In this document: positions 49,885 through 59,154 of the stretch, one piece after another
Layout of the letters: each line of letters starts with the position of its first letter
Position numbering within the stretch: position 1 is the first letter of the stretch
Source of the DNA: Leclercia adecarboxylata
Lineage (GTDB): Bacteria; Pseudomonadota; Gammaproteobacteria; Enterobacterales; Enterobacteriaceae
DNA: 64,000 bases
NCBI RefSeq assembly: GCF_023639785.1
Contig: NZ_CP098325.1
Span: forward strand, 496,001-560,000
Reading direction: 5' to 3'
Program-made: the position numbers and the translations under genes
The notes under the pieces: generated by a model
Seen by the model: only the letters and a program-made list of their open reading frames with translations
What the model was told of the DNA's origin: nothing
Databases searched by the model: none

Positions 49885-51975
49885 ATGTTCGCTAAATCGC
49901 GGCTGGCGCTGCTGGTGGGATGGGTAACCGGGAGCGTCGCGCTTCCCCTGATGGCGCAGGATACGCCGAAAACGGAAACCGTTGTGGTGACCTCGCAGAT
50001 GCAGAGCGGCGCCACCAAGCTGGAGACGCCGGATATCGAGACGCCTCAGTCGGTGTCGATTGTGACCCGCGAGCAGTTCGAAGAGCAGGGCGCCACCAGC
50101 GTGCGCCAGGCGGTAAGCTACACCCCGGGCGTCTACAGCAACCAGATTGGTGCCTCGAACCGCTTTGACTACATCGTGCTGCGCGGCTTCTCCGACGGCA
50201 GCCTGGATAACGTCTATCTCGACGGTCTGAAGATGATGGGCGACACCAACTCCCACAGCTCGCTGGTGGTTGATCCCTGGTTCCTGGAAAATATCGAAGT
50301 GGTACGCGGCCCGGCCTCGGTGCTGTATGGCCGCTCGTCGCCGGGCGGGATCGTGGCGCTCACCTCGCGTAAGCCCTCGTTCGATCCGGGCGGCGAGATC
50401 AAGCTGTTCGCCGGGAATAACGATCAGCGCGGCGCAATGTTTGACGTCACCGGCGCGCTGGACGACAACGACCGCGTGGCGGCCCGTCTGAGCGGCATGA
50501 CCCGCTACGCCGACTCCCAGTTCGATCCTTTGAAAGAAGAGCGTTACGCCCTGATGCCGAGCCTGACCTGGCGCATCACCGATAACACCCGCCTGGATCT
50601 GATGGCCTATCTGCACCGCGATCCCGAGGGCGGCAGCCACTCCGGCCTGCCGTATGACGGCACCGTAGTCCCGCATAACGGGAAGATGATCTCCAATACC
50701 TTCTTCGAAGGCGAAGATGATTACGACAAGTACGATCGTCGCGAAGACATGGTCGGCTACAACATTGAACACCTGTTCGACAGCGGCTGGTCGGTACGCC
50801 AGAAGCTGCGCTATCTGCACACCAAAGTGGAGCTGAACCAGGTTTATGCCGCAGGCTGGCTGAACGATACCGAGCTTAACCGCGGTTACTCCGGCTCTGA
50901 CGAGAAGATGGATGCCATCACCCTCGACAACCAGATCGACGGCAGCTTCGATACCTGGGCGGTAAACCACCGGGTGCTGATTGGCCTCGATTATCAGGAT
51001 CGCAGCAACGATACCACCGGCTACTACGGCGGTTTCCCGCCGATCGACGCCTTCCACCCGGTATACGGCGCGAAGCCGGATTACATCACCATGTACAGCC
51101 AGGAGAAGCACAAGCTGCGTCAGACCGGCTACTACCTGCAGGATCAGCTCTCGCTGGATAACTGGCGTCTGACCCTGGGCGGGCGCTACGACCAGGTGAG
51201 CGTGTCGAATATCGACAAGCTAAACGATACCCGCAGCGATCTGGACAAGAACAACTTCAGCAGCCGCGCCGCGCTGTTGTATCTGTTTGATAACGGTATC
51301 GCGCCGTACATCAGCTACTCCACCGCCTTCACGCCGACCAGCTTTGCCGATGAGAACGGCGATCTGCTGGATCCGATGAAAGGCAAGCAGTGGGAAGCGG
51401 GGGTGAAGTTTGAGCCGGAGGGGATGAACAGCCAGTTCAGCGCCTCGGTGTTCCGCATCAACCAGAAAAACATCGCCACCAAAGAGGAGCCGACCGATCC
51501 GTACCGCTCTATCGGTGAGATCGAATCTGAAGGGGTGGAGCTGGAAGCGGTAGGGCAGCTGACCGACAGCCTGCGCCTGCAGGCGGCCTACACCTATACC
51601 GACATCCGCTATAAGAAGAGCAGCCCGGAGGAAGAGGGCAAGCGTGCGGTCTATGCCCCGCGCAACATGGCCAGCGGCTGGCTGAGCTATGACGTGAAAA
51701 CCGGGCCGCTCGATGGGCTGACGGTGGGCTCCGGCGTGCGTTACGTTAATGGCGTGACCAGCGATCGCCTGAACACCCATACGCTGCCGTCCTACACGCT
51801 GGTGGATCTGGCGGTGGGTTATGACCTGTCGAAGGTAGGGCTGACGGGCGTGAGCGCCCAGCTGAACGTCAACAACCTGACGGACGAAGACTACGTGGCG
51901 GCCTGTAACTCGCTCTCCTACTGCTACTTTGGTGCCGAGCGCAGCATTGTCGGCAGCGTGTCCTGGAAGTTCTGA
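49885..51975 (+). CDS. foxA: TonB-dependent siderophore receptor (FoxA-like)
   Basis: A 696-residue outer-membrane receptor. The signal peptide is MFAKSRLALLVGWVTGSVALPLMAQD, a plug domain (about 35-160) includes PQSVSIVTREQFEEQ and VEVVRGPASVLYGRSSPGG, and the 22-strand barrel ends in SVSWKF with terminal Phe. The Cys pair in ACNSLSYCYFGAER near the C-terminus is typical of ferrichrome and ferrioxamine receptors. Ferrioxamine uptake is the best guess because of the AraC neighbour, but ferrichrome cannot be excluded. GGAG precedes the start. A TonB-box-like TETVVVT follows the signal peptide. Confidence 0.88.
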   Translation: MFAKSRLALLVGWVTGSVALPLMAQDTPKTETVVVTSQMQSGATKLETPDIETPQSVSIVTREQFEEQGATSVRQAVSYTPGVYSNQIGASNRFDYIVLRGFSDGSLDNVYLDGLKMMGDTNSHSSLVVDPWFLENIEVVRGPASVLYGRSSPGGIVALTSRKPSFDPGGEIKLFAGNNDQRGAMFDVTGALDDNDRVAARLSGMTRYADSQFDPLKEERYALMPSLTWRITDNTRLDLMAYLHRDPEGGSHSGLPYDGTVVPHNGKMISNTFFEGEDDYDKYDRREDMVGYNIEHLFDSGWSVRQKLRYLHTKVELNQVYAAGWLNDTELNRGYSGSDEKMDAITLDNQIDGSFDTWAVNHRVLIGLDYQDRSNDTTGYYGGFPPIDAFHPVYGAKPDYITMYSQEKHKLRQTGYYLQDQLSLDNWRLTLGGRYDQVSVSNIDKLNDTRSDLDKNNFSSRAALLYLFDNGIAPYISYSTAFTPTSFADENGDLLDPMKGKQWEAGVKFEPEGMNSQFSASVFRINQKNIATKEEPTDPYRSIGEIESEGVELEAVGQLTDSLRLQAAYTYTDIRYKKSSPEEEGKRAVYAPRNMASGWLSYDVKTGPLDGLTVGSGVRYVNGVTSDRLNTHTLPSYTLVDLAVGYDLSKVGLTGVSAQLNVNNLTDEDYVAACNSLSYCYFGAERSIVGSVSWKF

Positions 51976-51983
51976 TGTGAAAA

Positions 51984-52062
51984 TGCCCGGTGGCGCTGCG
52001 CTTACCGGGCCTACAAAAGACCCGAAACGTAGGCCGGGTCAGGCGTAGCCGCCACCCGGCAA
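51984..52062. repeat. Pair of REP palindromes (BIME)
   Basis: Two oppositely oriented REP hairpins (GCCCGGTGGCGC...TACCGGGC and GGCCGGGT...ACCCGGC) lie between the convergent receptor and yjiR genes, a usual place for BIMEs. Confidence 0.8.
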
Positions 52063-52072
52063 ACAGGCCGCA

Positions 52073-53488
52073 CTACTCCGCCATCGCGATATTCACCGCC
52101 TCCCCCATCTGCTCTACCGCCGCGCGGTGCTTCTCGTCTGGCGGCAGGGCGCAGTTAATCCGCAAACAGTTCCGGTACTTCCCGGAAGCCGAAAAGAGCG
52201 ATCCGGCGGCGATCTGGATGTTAAACCGGGTTAACTCCCGGGATACGCAGACCATATCCACATGTTCAGGCAGCTCCACCCACAGCATGTAACCCCCCAT
52301 CGGGCGGGTCACGCAGATGCCACAGGGGAAGAACTGCCGCACCCAACAGGTGTAGGTGTCGATATTCTGCTGGTAGATCTGGCGCATCCGCCGCACGTGG
52401 CGATGGTAATAGCCTTCCCGGATAAAGGCGGCCAGCGCCAGCTGGCTGACGGGCACGTTGGTGCCGCTGGCGGCATACTTCATATGCATGATCCGGTCGT
52501 GATAGCGCCCCGGGGCGATCCACCCCACCCGCAGCCCGGGGGCGACGGTTTTGGTAAAGGAGTTGCACAGCAGCACCCGGCCGTCGATGTCCAGGGAGTG
52601 GATGCTGGAAGGGCGGGGATACTCAAACGCCAGCTCGCCGTAAATATCGTCCTCAAAAATCACGATATCGTGCCGCTGAGCCAGCGCCAGCAGCTGCCGC
52701 TTGCGGGCTTCGGGCATGATAAACCCGAGCGGGTTGTTGCAGTTGGGCACCACAATCACCCCTTTGATCGGCCACTGCTCCAGGGCCAGCTCCAGCGCTT
52801 CCACGCTGATCCCCGTCACCGGATCTGTGGGGATCTCGATCGCCTTGATCCCCAGCCCCCGCAGCATCTGCATGGTGCCGTAAAACGAAGGGGACTCCAG
52901 CGCCACAATATCGCCGGGCTTACAGATGGTCAGCAGCGCCAGGGAGAGGGCGCTGTGGCAACCGCTGGTGACGATCAGATCGTCGGCACTGACTACCGAT
53001 CCGGCGTCCAGCATCAGGCGGGCGATCTGCTCGCGCAGCTCACGCCGTCCGGCGAGTTCGTCATAGCTGAGCACATCTTTGACGCTGTGCTGCGCCACCC
53101 GGCTCAGCTCTTTCCACAGAGGCTTCAGGCTCGGCTGGCTCAGGTCTGGCTGGCCGCCGCCAAAGGCCGTAATACCGGTTTTGGTGCGCCCTTCCATCAG
53201 GGTCAGCACCTCATCCCACTGGGTCACCTCTACCGGACGCTGCACCGGGCGCGACATCGCCGGCACCGGCGGCTGCGCCTTACGGGGCGCGACAAAATAG
53301 CCCGAGCGCGGCTGGGGGGTAATCAGCTGTAAGTTTTCGAGGATCTGATAGGCCTGCTGTATGGTGCTGATGCTGACGCCGTGCTCCTGGCTTAGCGCAC
53401 GCACCGAGGGTAACCGCTCCCCGCTGCGATACAGCCCTTGTTCAATGCGTTCTGCCAGAAGATTGGCCAGATGTTGATAGCGCGTCAT
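52073..53488 (-). CDS. yjiR: MocR-family PLP-dependent regulator YjiR
   Basis: A 471-residue protein nearly collinear with E. coli YjiR (470 residues). It has an N-terminal GntR winged helix (MTRYQHLANLLAERIEQGLYRSGERLPSVRALS) and a fold-type I aminotransferase domain with SGCHSALSLALLT, FEDDIYGELAFEYP and the PLP Lys in NSFTKTVAPGLRVGW. These proteins regulate genes by binding PLP and amino compounds. The start at 53488 has AGGGA upstream. The divergent gene is yjiS, as in E. coli. Confidence 0.95.
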   Translation of the reverse strand: MTRYQHLANLLAERIEQGLYRSGERLPSVRALSQEHGVSISTIQQAYQILENLQLITPQPRSGYFVAPRKAQPPVPAMSRPVQRPVEVTQWDEVLTLMEGRTKTGITAFGGGQPDLSQPSLKPLWKELSRVAQHSVKDVLSYDELAGRRELREQIARLMLDAGSVVSADDLIVTSGCHSALSLALLTICKPGDIVALESPSFYGTMQMLRGLGIKAIEIPTDPVTGISVEALELALEQWPIKGVIVVPNCNNPLGFIMPEARKRQLLALAQRHDIVIFEDDIYGELAFEYPRPSSIHSLDIDGRVLLCNSFTKTVAPGLRVGWIAPGRYHDRIMHMKYAASGTNVPVSQLALAAFIREGYYHRHVRRMRQIYQQNIDTYTCWVRQFFPCGICVTRPMGGYMLWVELPEHVDMVCVSRELTRFNIQIAAGSLFSASGKYRNCLRINCALPPDEKHRAAVEQMGEAVNIAMAE

Positions 53489-53663
53489 GCTGTATCCCTT
53501 ATTGTCACCATACAGAGAAGAAAACCAGTACAGATGGCGGTAAAAATTGCCATGCAATTCTGGTTTTACGCGATCTGTATGTTAAAAAAAAGTAATTTTT
53601 GAATCTGTATTGCAAGGTGCGCGATCCGGGATGATAGCTCTCAGGCAACCTGAGGAGAACACC

Positions 53664-53840
53664 ATGGAATTCTACGAAAATCGCGCCAGACGTCCCTTTG
53701 CGATCTTTATCTGGACGGGAAAAATTTTTGCCCGCTGGTATCGCATCAAGCGCACGCGCAAGATTTTGAGCCAGTTAAGCGATGAGCATTTAAAGGACAT
53801 CGGGTTGTCGCGGTATGACGTGGCGCGTTATGACCGATAG
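53664..53840 (+). CDS. yjiS: DUF1127 protein YjiS
   Basis: A 58-residue basic protein beginning MEFYENRARRPF with the DUF1127 core TRKILSQLSDEHLKDIGLSRYDV. E. coli YjiS has the same start and length and also lies beside yjiR. DUF1127 proteins are small RNA-binding or phosphate-metabolism regulators in alphaproteobacteria; the role here is unknown. TGAGGAGA precedes the start. Confidence 0.93.
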   Translation: MEFYENRARRPFAIFIWTGKIFARWYRIKRTRKILSQLSDEHLKDIGLSRYDVARYDR

Positions 53841-53842
53841 TT

Positions 53843-53877
53843 CCAGGCCGGGTAAGGCGCAGCCTCTACCCGGCGCG
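53843..53877. repeat. REP-like palindrome after yjiS
   Basis: AGGCCGGGTAAGGCGCAGCC followed by TCTACCCGGCGC forms a REP hairpin between convergent yjiS and the MocR gene. Confidence 0.75.
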
Positions 53878-53879
53878 TT

Positions 53880-55271
53880 TCAGCGCAGCAGCGCGAGCGT
53901 CTGCTGTTTCGGGCGTTCCAGCAGGGCGAGCGCTTCCTGATACGAGCGCACGTTATTATACCCCATCACCAGCCCGTAGCGTTTCCCCGAGCCGCTGTAC
54001 CACGCCGACAGGGCATTCACCTGCAGCTGCTGCTGTTGCCAGCAGCGGGCGATCTCCAGATCGCAACTGCCTTTGGTTAAGAACGCCACGATGTGCATCC
54101 CGCCGTCGTTCTGCTCGGTGAAGAAGCGATCCCCGTAGACCGCGTGCAGGGCGGCGATCATCCAGTCGCGCCGCTGCTGGTAGAGGGCGCGCATCTTTTT
54201 CAGATGACGGAAAAAGTGGCCCTCGTTAATAAAAGCGGTGAGGATCTTCTGCGTCAGCACCGGCTGGCCGCTGGCGAGCAGATCGGCGCAGTCGTTAAAG
54301 GCCGCCACCGTGCTGGCGGGCATCACCACATAGCCAAGGCGCAGGGAAGGCATGACGGTTTTGCTGAAGGTGCCCATGTAGATCACCCGATCCTGGCGAT
54401 CGAGGCTTTTCAGCGACGGCAGCACCTTACGGGTGTAGTGAAACTCTCCGTCATAGTCATCTTCAACTATCCACGCCTGGTTGCGGGTGGCCCAGTCGAG
54501 CAGTTGCTGTCTGCGCGGCAAGGAGAGGGTGACCGCCAGTGGGCTCTGGTGCGAGGGGGTGACGATGGCAAACCGGGCGTCGGCGTGGTGGCGCAGCAGG
54601 TAGTCCGTGTCCATCCCGGCGCGATCCACCGGCACCGCATGCAGACGCGGCACGATGCGCCGGAGCAGCTGCTGGCCCATAAAATAGCCCGGATCTTCAA
54701 ATACCACCTTGTCGTTGCGGCTGGCGAGAGTGTCGAGGATCAGGCGCAGGCTGCCGCTGTAGCCGCTGGTGATCAGCACCTGGTCCGGCGTGCAGGAGAG
54801 CCCCCGGGAGATGTTCAGGTAGCTGGCGATGGCCTGGCGCAGGGGCGCCCAGCCCATCACCGGCGGGTTGAGCATCTCTTCCTGGCGCATGGCCCGCACC
54901 GCCTGACCCGCCAGCAGCAGCCATTTCTTGTACGGAAAGCTGTCCAGCGCCGGGATGCCGGGGCGTAAAAAGCCCGCGCGTTCCCGCTGGCTGGCCAACG
55001 ATTCAGGCAGCGCCCCGGTGACGGGATCGTCGGACACGGGCGCCGCGACCGGGAGGTTTAAGTCCGGGTTCACCCGCGTGCCGCGCGCCCCCTGGCTTAC
55101 CAGGTAGCCTTCGCCGATCAGAATGGCATAGGCGGTTTCAACCGTTTTGCGCGCCACTTTCAGCTCTTCCGCCAGCACGCGAATGGCAGGCACCCTGTCG
55201 CCGGGCTTCAGTATGCCGCGGGTAATGTTTTCCCGGTAGCGGGTGTAGATCTGATGATAGCCCGGCTTCAT
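53880..55271 (-). CDS. MocR-family PLP-dependent regulator (PdxR-like)
   Basis: A 463-residue protein with a GntR winged helix (about 10-70, GDRVPAIRVLAEELKVARKTVETAYAILI) and an aminotransferase-like domain: TSGYSGSLRLILDTLA, VEDDYDGEFHY and the PLP Lys in GTFSKTVMPSLRLGY. It differs from the nearby YjiR, so the two are not a recent duplication. It is divergent from the carboxymuconolactone decarboxylase-family gene, which it probably regulates. Confidence 0.92.
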   Translation of the reverse strand: MKPGYHQIYTRYRENITRGILKPGDRVPAIRVLAEELKVARKTVETAYAILIGEGYLVSQGARGTRVNPDLNLPVAAPVSDDPVTGALPESLASQRERAGFLRPGIPALDSFPYKKWLLLAGQAVRAMRQEEMLNPPVMGWAPLRQAIASYLNISRGLSCTPDQVLITSGYSGSLRLILDTLASRNDKVVFEDPGYFMGQQLLRRIVPRLHAVPVDRAGMDTDYLLRHHADARFAIVTPSHQSPLAVTLSLPRRQQLLDWATRNQAWIVEDDYDGEFHYTRKVLPSLKSLDRQDRVIYMGTFSKTVMPSLRLGYVVMPASTVAAFNDCADLLASGQPVLTQKILTAFINEGHFFRHLKKMRALYQQRRDWMIAALHAVYGDRFFTEQNDGGMHIVAFLTKGSCDLEIARCWQQQQLQVNALSAWYSGSGKRYGLVMGYNNVRSYQEALALLERPKQQTLALLR

Positions 55272-55373
55272 GTCCTACCTTATTTTGCGATTTTTGTATC
55301 TTTTTACTATGTCATGAACGGCGTAGATTTGCCCCATCGCATGACCCATGCCGCACAAAAAAGAGGAAAGAGA

Positions 55374-55853
55374 ATGAGCACCCGCGTTAACCATCATAAA
55401 GCCACACCTGCCCTCGCTAAAGCGCTGTCCGACCTGAGCATGGCGGTGAGCCAGACCTCCATCGACCCGGCGCTGAAGCACCTGATCGATATCCGTGTCT
55501 CCCAGCTCAACGGCTGCACCTTCTGTCTGGATATGCACGCAAAAGAGGCCAAAATTGCCGGCGAGCGCGAGCTGCGTCTCTACCACCTGGCAGCCTGGCG
55601 CGAGTCGCCGCTGTTCAGCGCCCGTGAAAAAGCGGCCCTGGCCTTCACCGAAGCGCTGACGCAGATCGGCCCGCACGGGATCAGCGACGTGCTCTACCGC
55701 AGCCTGGCGGAACATTATTCAGACGTGGAGATTTCAGAGCTGAACTTTGCCATCGTGGCAATCAACGCCTGGAACCGCTTAGGCATCACCTCCCGCATGG
55801 AACCGGGCTCGCTGGATGCCGCCTACGGCCTGAACAAGGCTAATCTCGAGTAA
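55374..55853 (+). CDS. Carboxymuconolactone decarboxylase-family (AhpD-like) protein
   Basis: A 159-residue helical protein with the redox motif NGCTFCLDMHAKEA (CxxC followed by His), as in AhpD-like peroxidase partners. Such proteins reduce peroxides or relay electrons. The start at 55374 has AGAGGAAAGAGA upstream; the frame to 55254 is leader. It is divergent from a MocR regulator and overlaps the convergent LysR gene by 14 bases. Confidence 0.9.
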   Translation: MSTRVNHHKATPALAKALSDLSMAVSQTSIDPALKHLIDIRVSQLNGCTFCLDMHAKEAKIAGERELRLYHLAAWRESPLFSAREKAALAFTEALTQIGPHGISDVLYRSLAEHYSDVEISELNFAIVAINAWNRLGITSRMEPGSLDAAYGLNKANLE

Positions 55854-56742
55854 GGCCGCGCTCGCGGATCATCGCCACCAGCGCCTGCAATCCCGGCGGG
55901 ACGTGGCGATGGCCGGGGTAATAGAGCCGCAGTCCGGCGAAGGGCTGCGACCACTCCTCCAGCACGCTCACCAGCTCTCCGCTTTTCAGCTCCTGCTGAA
56001 TATAGAGTTCCGGTAAAAATCCTACCCCCAGACCGGCTTTTACCGCCCGGATCGAGGCAAACAGATCCGAAGTGGCAAAACGCGGCGGCACCGCCAGGGC
56101 AATCTGCTCTCCGCGGCGCTCCAGCTCCCAGCGATAGATCCCGCCGTGCGCCATCCGCATGCCGATCCCCTGATGTTGCAGCAGGTCGTCCGGTGAGTGT
56201 GGCGTGCCATGACGGGCAAAATAGTCCGGGGTGGCGGTGATGAGCTGACGGATGTCGGGGGTGAGCCTGATGGCGATCATGTCCTGGGGGACCGACTCCG
56301 CCAGACGCACCCCGGCGTCGTAGCCTTCCGCCACGATATCGATCATCCGCGCTTCGCTCACCGCCTCGACGCGCATTTTCGGGTAGCGGATCATATAGTC
56401 GATCAGCAGCTCGTCCAGGAACAGGGTTCCCACGTTATTCGGCACATTCAGACGCAGGGTGCCTGCGGGTTCGTCGGCATCGCTGTGGATCTCAATGCTG
56501 GCCTGGCGGATCTCCTGCAGCGCCGGGCCGACGCGCGCCACAAAGCGCTGTCCCGCCTCGGTGAGCGCCACGCTGCGGGTGGTGCGGTGAAACAGGCGCG
56601 TCTGCAGGCGGCTTTCCAGCCCGGCCACGGCGTTACTTGCGGCGGTGGCCGACATTCCCAGCTCCTGGGCGGCGGCGCGAAAACTGCCCCGACGCACAAC
56701 GGCCATCACCACTTCCAGCTCTGTCAGTCCTGAACGGTGCAT
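55840..56742 (-). CDS. LysR-family regulator
   Basis: A 300-residue protein. The helix-turn-helix (1-60) reads LTELEVVMAVVRRGSFRAAAQELGMSATAASNAVAGLESRL, and a periplasmic-binding-like effector domain (about 90-295) follows with PAGTLRLNVPNNVG. It is divergent from the aldehyde dehydrogenase gene with 100 bases between, the usual regulator-target geometry. Confidence 0.93.
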   Translation of the reverse strand: MHRSGLTELEVVMAVVRRGSFRAAAQELGMSATAASNAVAGLESRLQTRLFHRTTRSVALTEAGQRFVARVGPALQEIRQASIEIHSDADEPAGTLRLNVPNNVGTLFLDELLIDYMIRYPKMRVEAVSEARMIDIVAEGYDAGVRLAESVPQDMIAIRLTPDIRQLITATPDYFARHGTPHSPDDLLQHQGIGMRMAHGGIYRWELERRGEQIALAVPPRFATSDLFASIRAVKAGLGVGFLPELYIQQELKSGELVSVLEEWSQPFAGLRLYYPGHRHVPPGLQALVAMIRERGLTRD

Positions 56743-56842
56743 AGATTATCCTGAAAATCGAAATAACCTTTGCAGCATAGCGTGGATTATCGTGATGGAG
56801 AAGGCGTGCCAGACTGTCTGCATCCAGTCTGAGGAGGTCGTT

Positions 56843-58258
56843 ATGCATCACATCGAACAGATTTATATCAACGGTGAATTTGTCACCCCACATGGCAGCG
56901 AGCGCTTCGATCTGTATAACCCGGCGACGGCGCGCGTCATCGGCCAGGTACGTCTGGCCGACGCGGTGGATGCCGAACGCGCTATCGCCGCAGCCAGAGC
57001 CGCGTTTCCGGCGTGGGCTAAAACCACAAAGCAGGTGCGTATTGCCGCCCTGCAACGGATGCACGATGCGGTAGCCGCCCGCCACGACGACCTGCTCGAG
57101 GCGGTGATTGAGGAGTATGGCGCCCCCGCGTCGCGCTCGGCGTGGATGGCGAGCTATCCGGCGCAGGTGATCGCCCAGGCCATTGACGCGCTGGAGGCGT
57201 TTGAATTTACGACCGTCGCGGGTGCGGCCAAAGTCGAGATGATCCCGCTGGGCGTTGCCGGGCTCATCACCCCGTGGAACAGCGATGCGGGCTTTATCTG
57301 CGGTAAACTGGCGGCGGCGCTGGCCGCAGGCTGCACTGCGGTGATCAAGCCCAGCGAGATGAGCGCCCTCCAGACGCAGATAGTGACCGAGGCGCTGCAC
57401 GCGGCGGAACTGCCGCCGGGGGTGTTTAACATCGTGACCGGGCGCGGCGACACGGTAGGGGAGACGATAAGCCGCCATCCCCATGTGGCAAAAATCTCCT
57501 TCACCGGTTCGACCCGGACCGGCAAAGCGATCCTGCGCAACGCGGCGGAGAACTTTACCCGCGTCACGCTGGAGTTAGGCGGTAAATCACCGACGGTCGT
57601 GCTGGATGATGCCGATTTGTCGCAGGCTGTTCCGCTGGCGGTGCAGGCCGGGCTGATGAACAGCGGCCAGGCGTGCGTGGCCGGAACGCGCATTCTGGTG
57701 CCGCAGTCGCGTAAGGCTGAAATCGAGCAGGCGCTGGCCCGGGCCATCGCGGCGGTGCAGTCGGGAGACCCGCGCGATCCGGCCACCGAGGTCGGGCCGA
57801 TGGTAAGTGAGAAACAGTGGCAGCGGGTGCAGGGGTACATACAGAAAGGGCTGGCGGAAGGGGCGAGCTTGCTGGCGGGCGGGGAAGGGCGGCCCGAGGG
57901 CACCCGGGATGGCTGGTTTGTCCGTCCGACGCTGTTTAGCGATGTGCATAACCAGATGGCCATCGCCCGGGAAGAGATTTTTGGCCCGGTGCTGTGCGTG
58001 ATCCCTTATCGCGATGAAGCAGAGGCCATCGCCATTGCCAACGATACCGAATACGGTTTGAGCGCGATGGTGTTGGGTGGGGATGCGGATCGCGCCCGTC
58101 GGGTGGCGGCGCAGATCCACGCAGGGCGCGTGCTGGTGAACACCCTTGCCCACGAGCCAAAAGCGCCGTTTGGTGGATTTAAGCATTCCGGCGTGGGGCG
58201 CGAGATGGGCGCGTGGGGCATCAGCGCGTTTGTGGAGCCGAAGTCGCTCCTCGGTTAA
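56843..58258 (+). CDS. Aldehyde dehydrogenase, NAD(P)+-dependent
   Basis: A 471-residue enzyme with an intact active site: GLITPWNSD (oxyanion Asn), FTGSTRTGK (nucleotide loop), LELGGKSP (general-base Glu) and NSGQACVAGTR (nucleophile Cys). IFGPVLCVIPY and KHSGVGREMG complete the fold. The strong GAGGAGG site eight bases before 56843 fixes the start; the longer frame to 56645 runs into the LysR gene. The aldehyde substrate is not evident. Confidence 0.94.
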   Translation: MHHIEQIYINGEFVTPHGSERFDLYNPATARVIGQVRLADAVDAERAIAAARAAFPAWAKTTKQVRIAALQRMHDAVAARHDDLLEAVIEEYGAPASRSAWMASYPAQVIAQAIDALEAFEFTTVAGAAKVEMIPLGVAGLITPWNSDAGFICGKLAAALAAGCTAVIKPSEMSALQTQIVTEALHAAELPPGVFNIVTGRGDTVGETISRHPHVAKISFTGSTRTGKAILRNAAENFTRVTLELGGKSPTVVLDDADLSQAVPLAVQAGLMNSGQACVAGTRILVPQSRKAEIEQALARAIAAVQSGDPRDPATEVGPMVSEKQWQRVQGYIQKGLAEGASLLAGGEGRPEGTRDGWFVRPTLFSDVHNQMAIAREEIFGPVLCVIPYRDEAEAIAIANDTEYGLSAMVLGGDADRARRVAAQIHAGRVLVNTLAHEPKAPFGGFKHSGVGREMGAWGISAFVEPKSLLG

Positions 58259-58261
58259 AAA

Positions 58262-58291
58262 CGCCGCCGGGTATGCCCAGCGCTACCCGGC
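58262..58291. repeat. REP-like palindrome after the aldehyde dehydrogenase
   Basis: CGCCGCCGGGT and ACCCGGCAG arms around ATGCCCAGCGCT form a REP-type hairpin just after the stop codon. Confidence 0.65.
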
Positions 58292-59055
58292 AGTTCGCCT
58301 TATCGTTAGGCGCAAACACACATGTCGCGTTTTAATTCATGTTAATTATATTTAATTTATGATTGATTTGCCGCTGGAATATTTTGACTAAAGAATGTCT
58401 TAAGTGAAAATTTAGTATTATTATTCCCATGTTAATTAACCTGGCTGAAAAGATTAACTTCACTAACCTGTTTAGTCTTTCGGGAATTACAGCATATGAT
58501 TTATTTTTATGGGGGGGCTGGCTTGGCGTTAAAATAAAATAATTATACCGAAACTGGTCTGTTTCTGGATATATTTTTCTTATCGAACTCAATCTCTTCT
58601 TCAGATATTGTTGACCTTGTGTCTGAAAGATATTTCACAATCCGGCAATAACCTATTCCACTTATACTGCGTAAATCGCGTTACGAGAATACAGCTCCCT
58701 TGACGATGTGCTTTGCAAAAATTAGTTTAATAACAATGCATTATGGCTGAATGATAAGCGTGGGGCGCGGCTTGTCAGCCCAGATTTCGCAGCGTTATAC
58801 CGATCTGGTAGCCTGCAGCGCCGTCGGATTCTATATTCCTTTGCCACCCTTTTTTTATTTTATGAAAAAAAATATGGAATGCGTCCCTATTCTCATGATG
58901 TGAGAAACAGATCTCTTTTTGATTAAAAAAAAGAGCGGCGCAACCTGTGCGAATGGCGCAGCTTTATACGCCGGGGATCTTCCTTTAATTACCTTATATA
59001 CCCCCCCTGAAATACTTTTTTAATCAGGTAAGGAACAAAGAAATGGGGGGTGAGT

Positions 59056-59069
59056 TAGGACTATTCCTA
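59056..59069. promoter_or_regulatory. RcsAB-box-like inverted repeat
   Basis: TAGGA-CTAT-TCCTA is a perfect 5-bp inverted repeat about 85 bases before the LuxR-type gene. It resembles the RcsAB consensus TAAGAATATTCCTA in arm sequence and spacing. rcsA itself is autoregulated through such a box, which is consistent with the RcsA-like protein downstream. Confidence 0.5.
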
Positions 59070-59154
59070 TGGTTGTCGGGAAAAGTGTTAATTGAAAATT
59101 ATTACATTCTCGATGATGATGGCTGAATCCTCAGCGATGATAGGGATATAGACA

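Larger units (their letters stand above)
58259..59154. other. Long AT-rich intergenic region before the RcsA-like gene
   Basis: This 896-base region has no convincing coding frame. A REP-like palindrome lies at 58262-58291 (CCGCCGGGT, ACCCGGC). G or C runs occur at 58513-58519 and 59002-59008, and another G run at 59045-59050 can pair with the C run. The composition is like that of horizontally acquired promoter regions. The last 100 bases hold an RcsAB-like site. Confidence 0.6.

Noticed and set aside
58332..58592. An 86-codon minus-strand frame in the AT-rich intergenic region
   Set aside because: No ribosome binding site, no recognisable motif, and composition expected of random AT-rich DNA.
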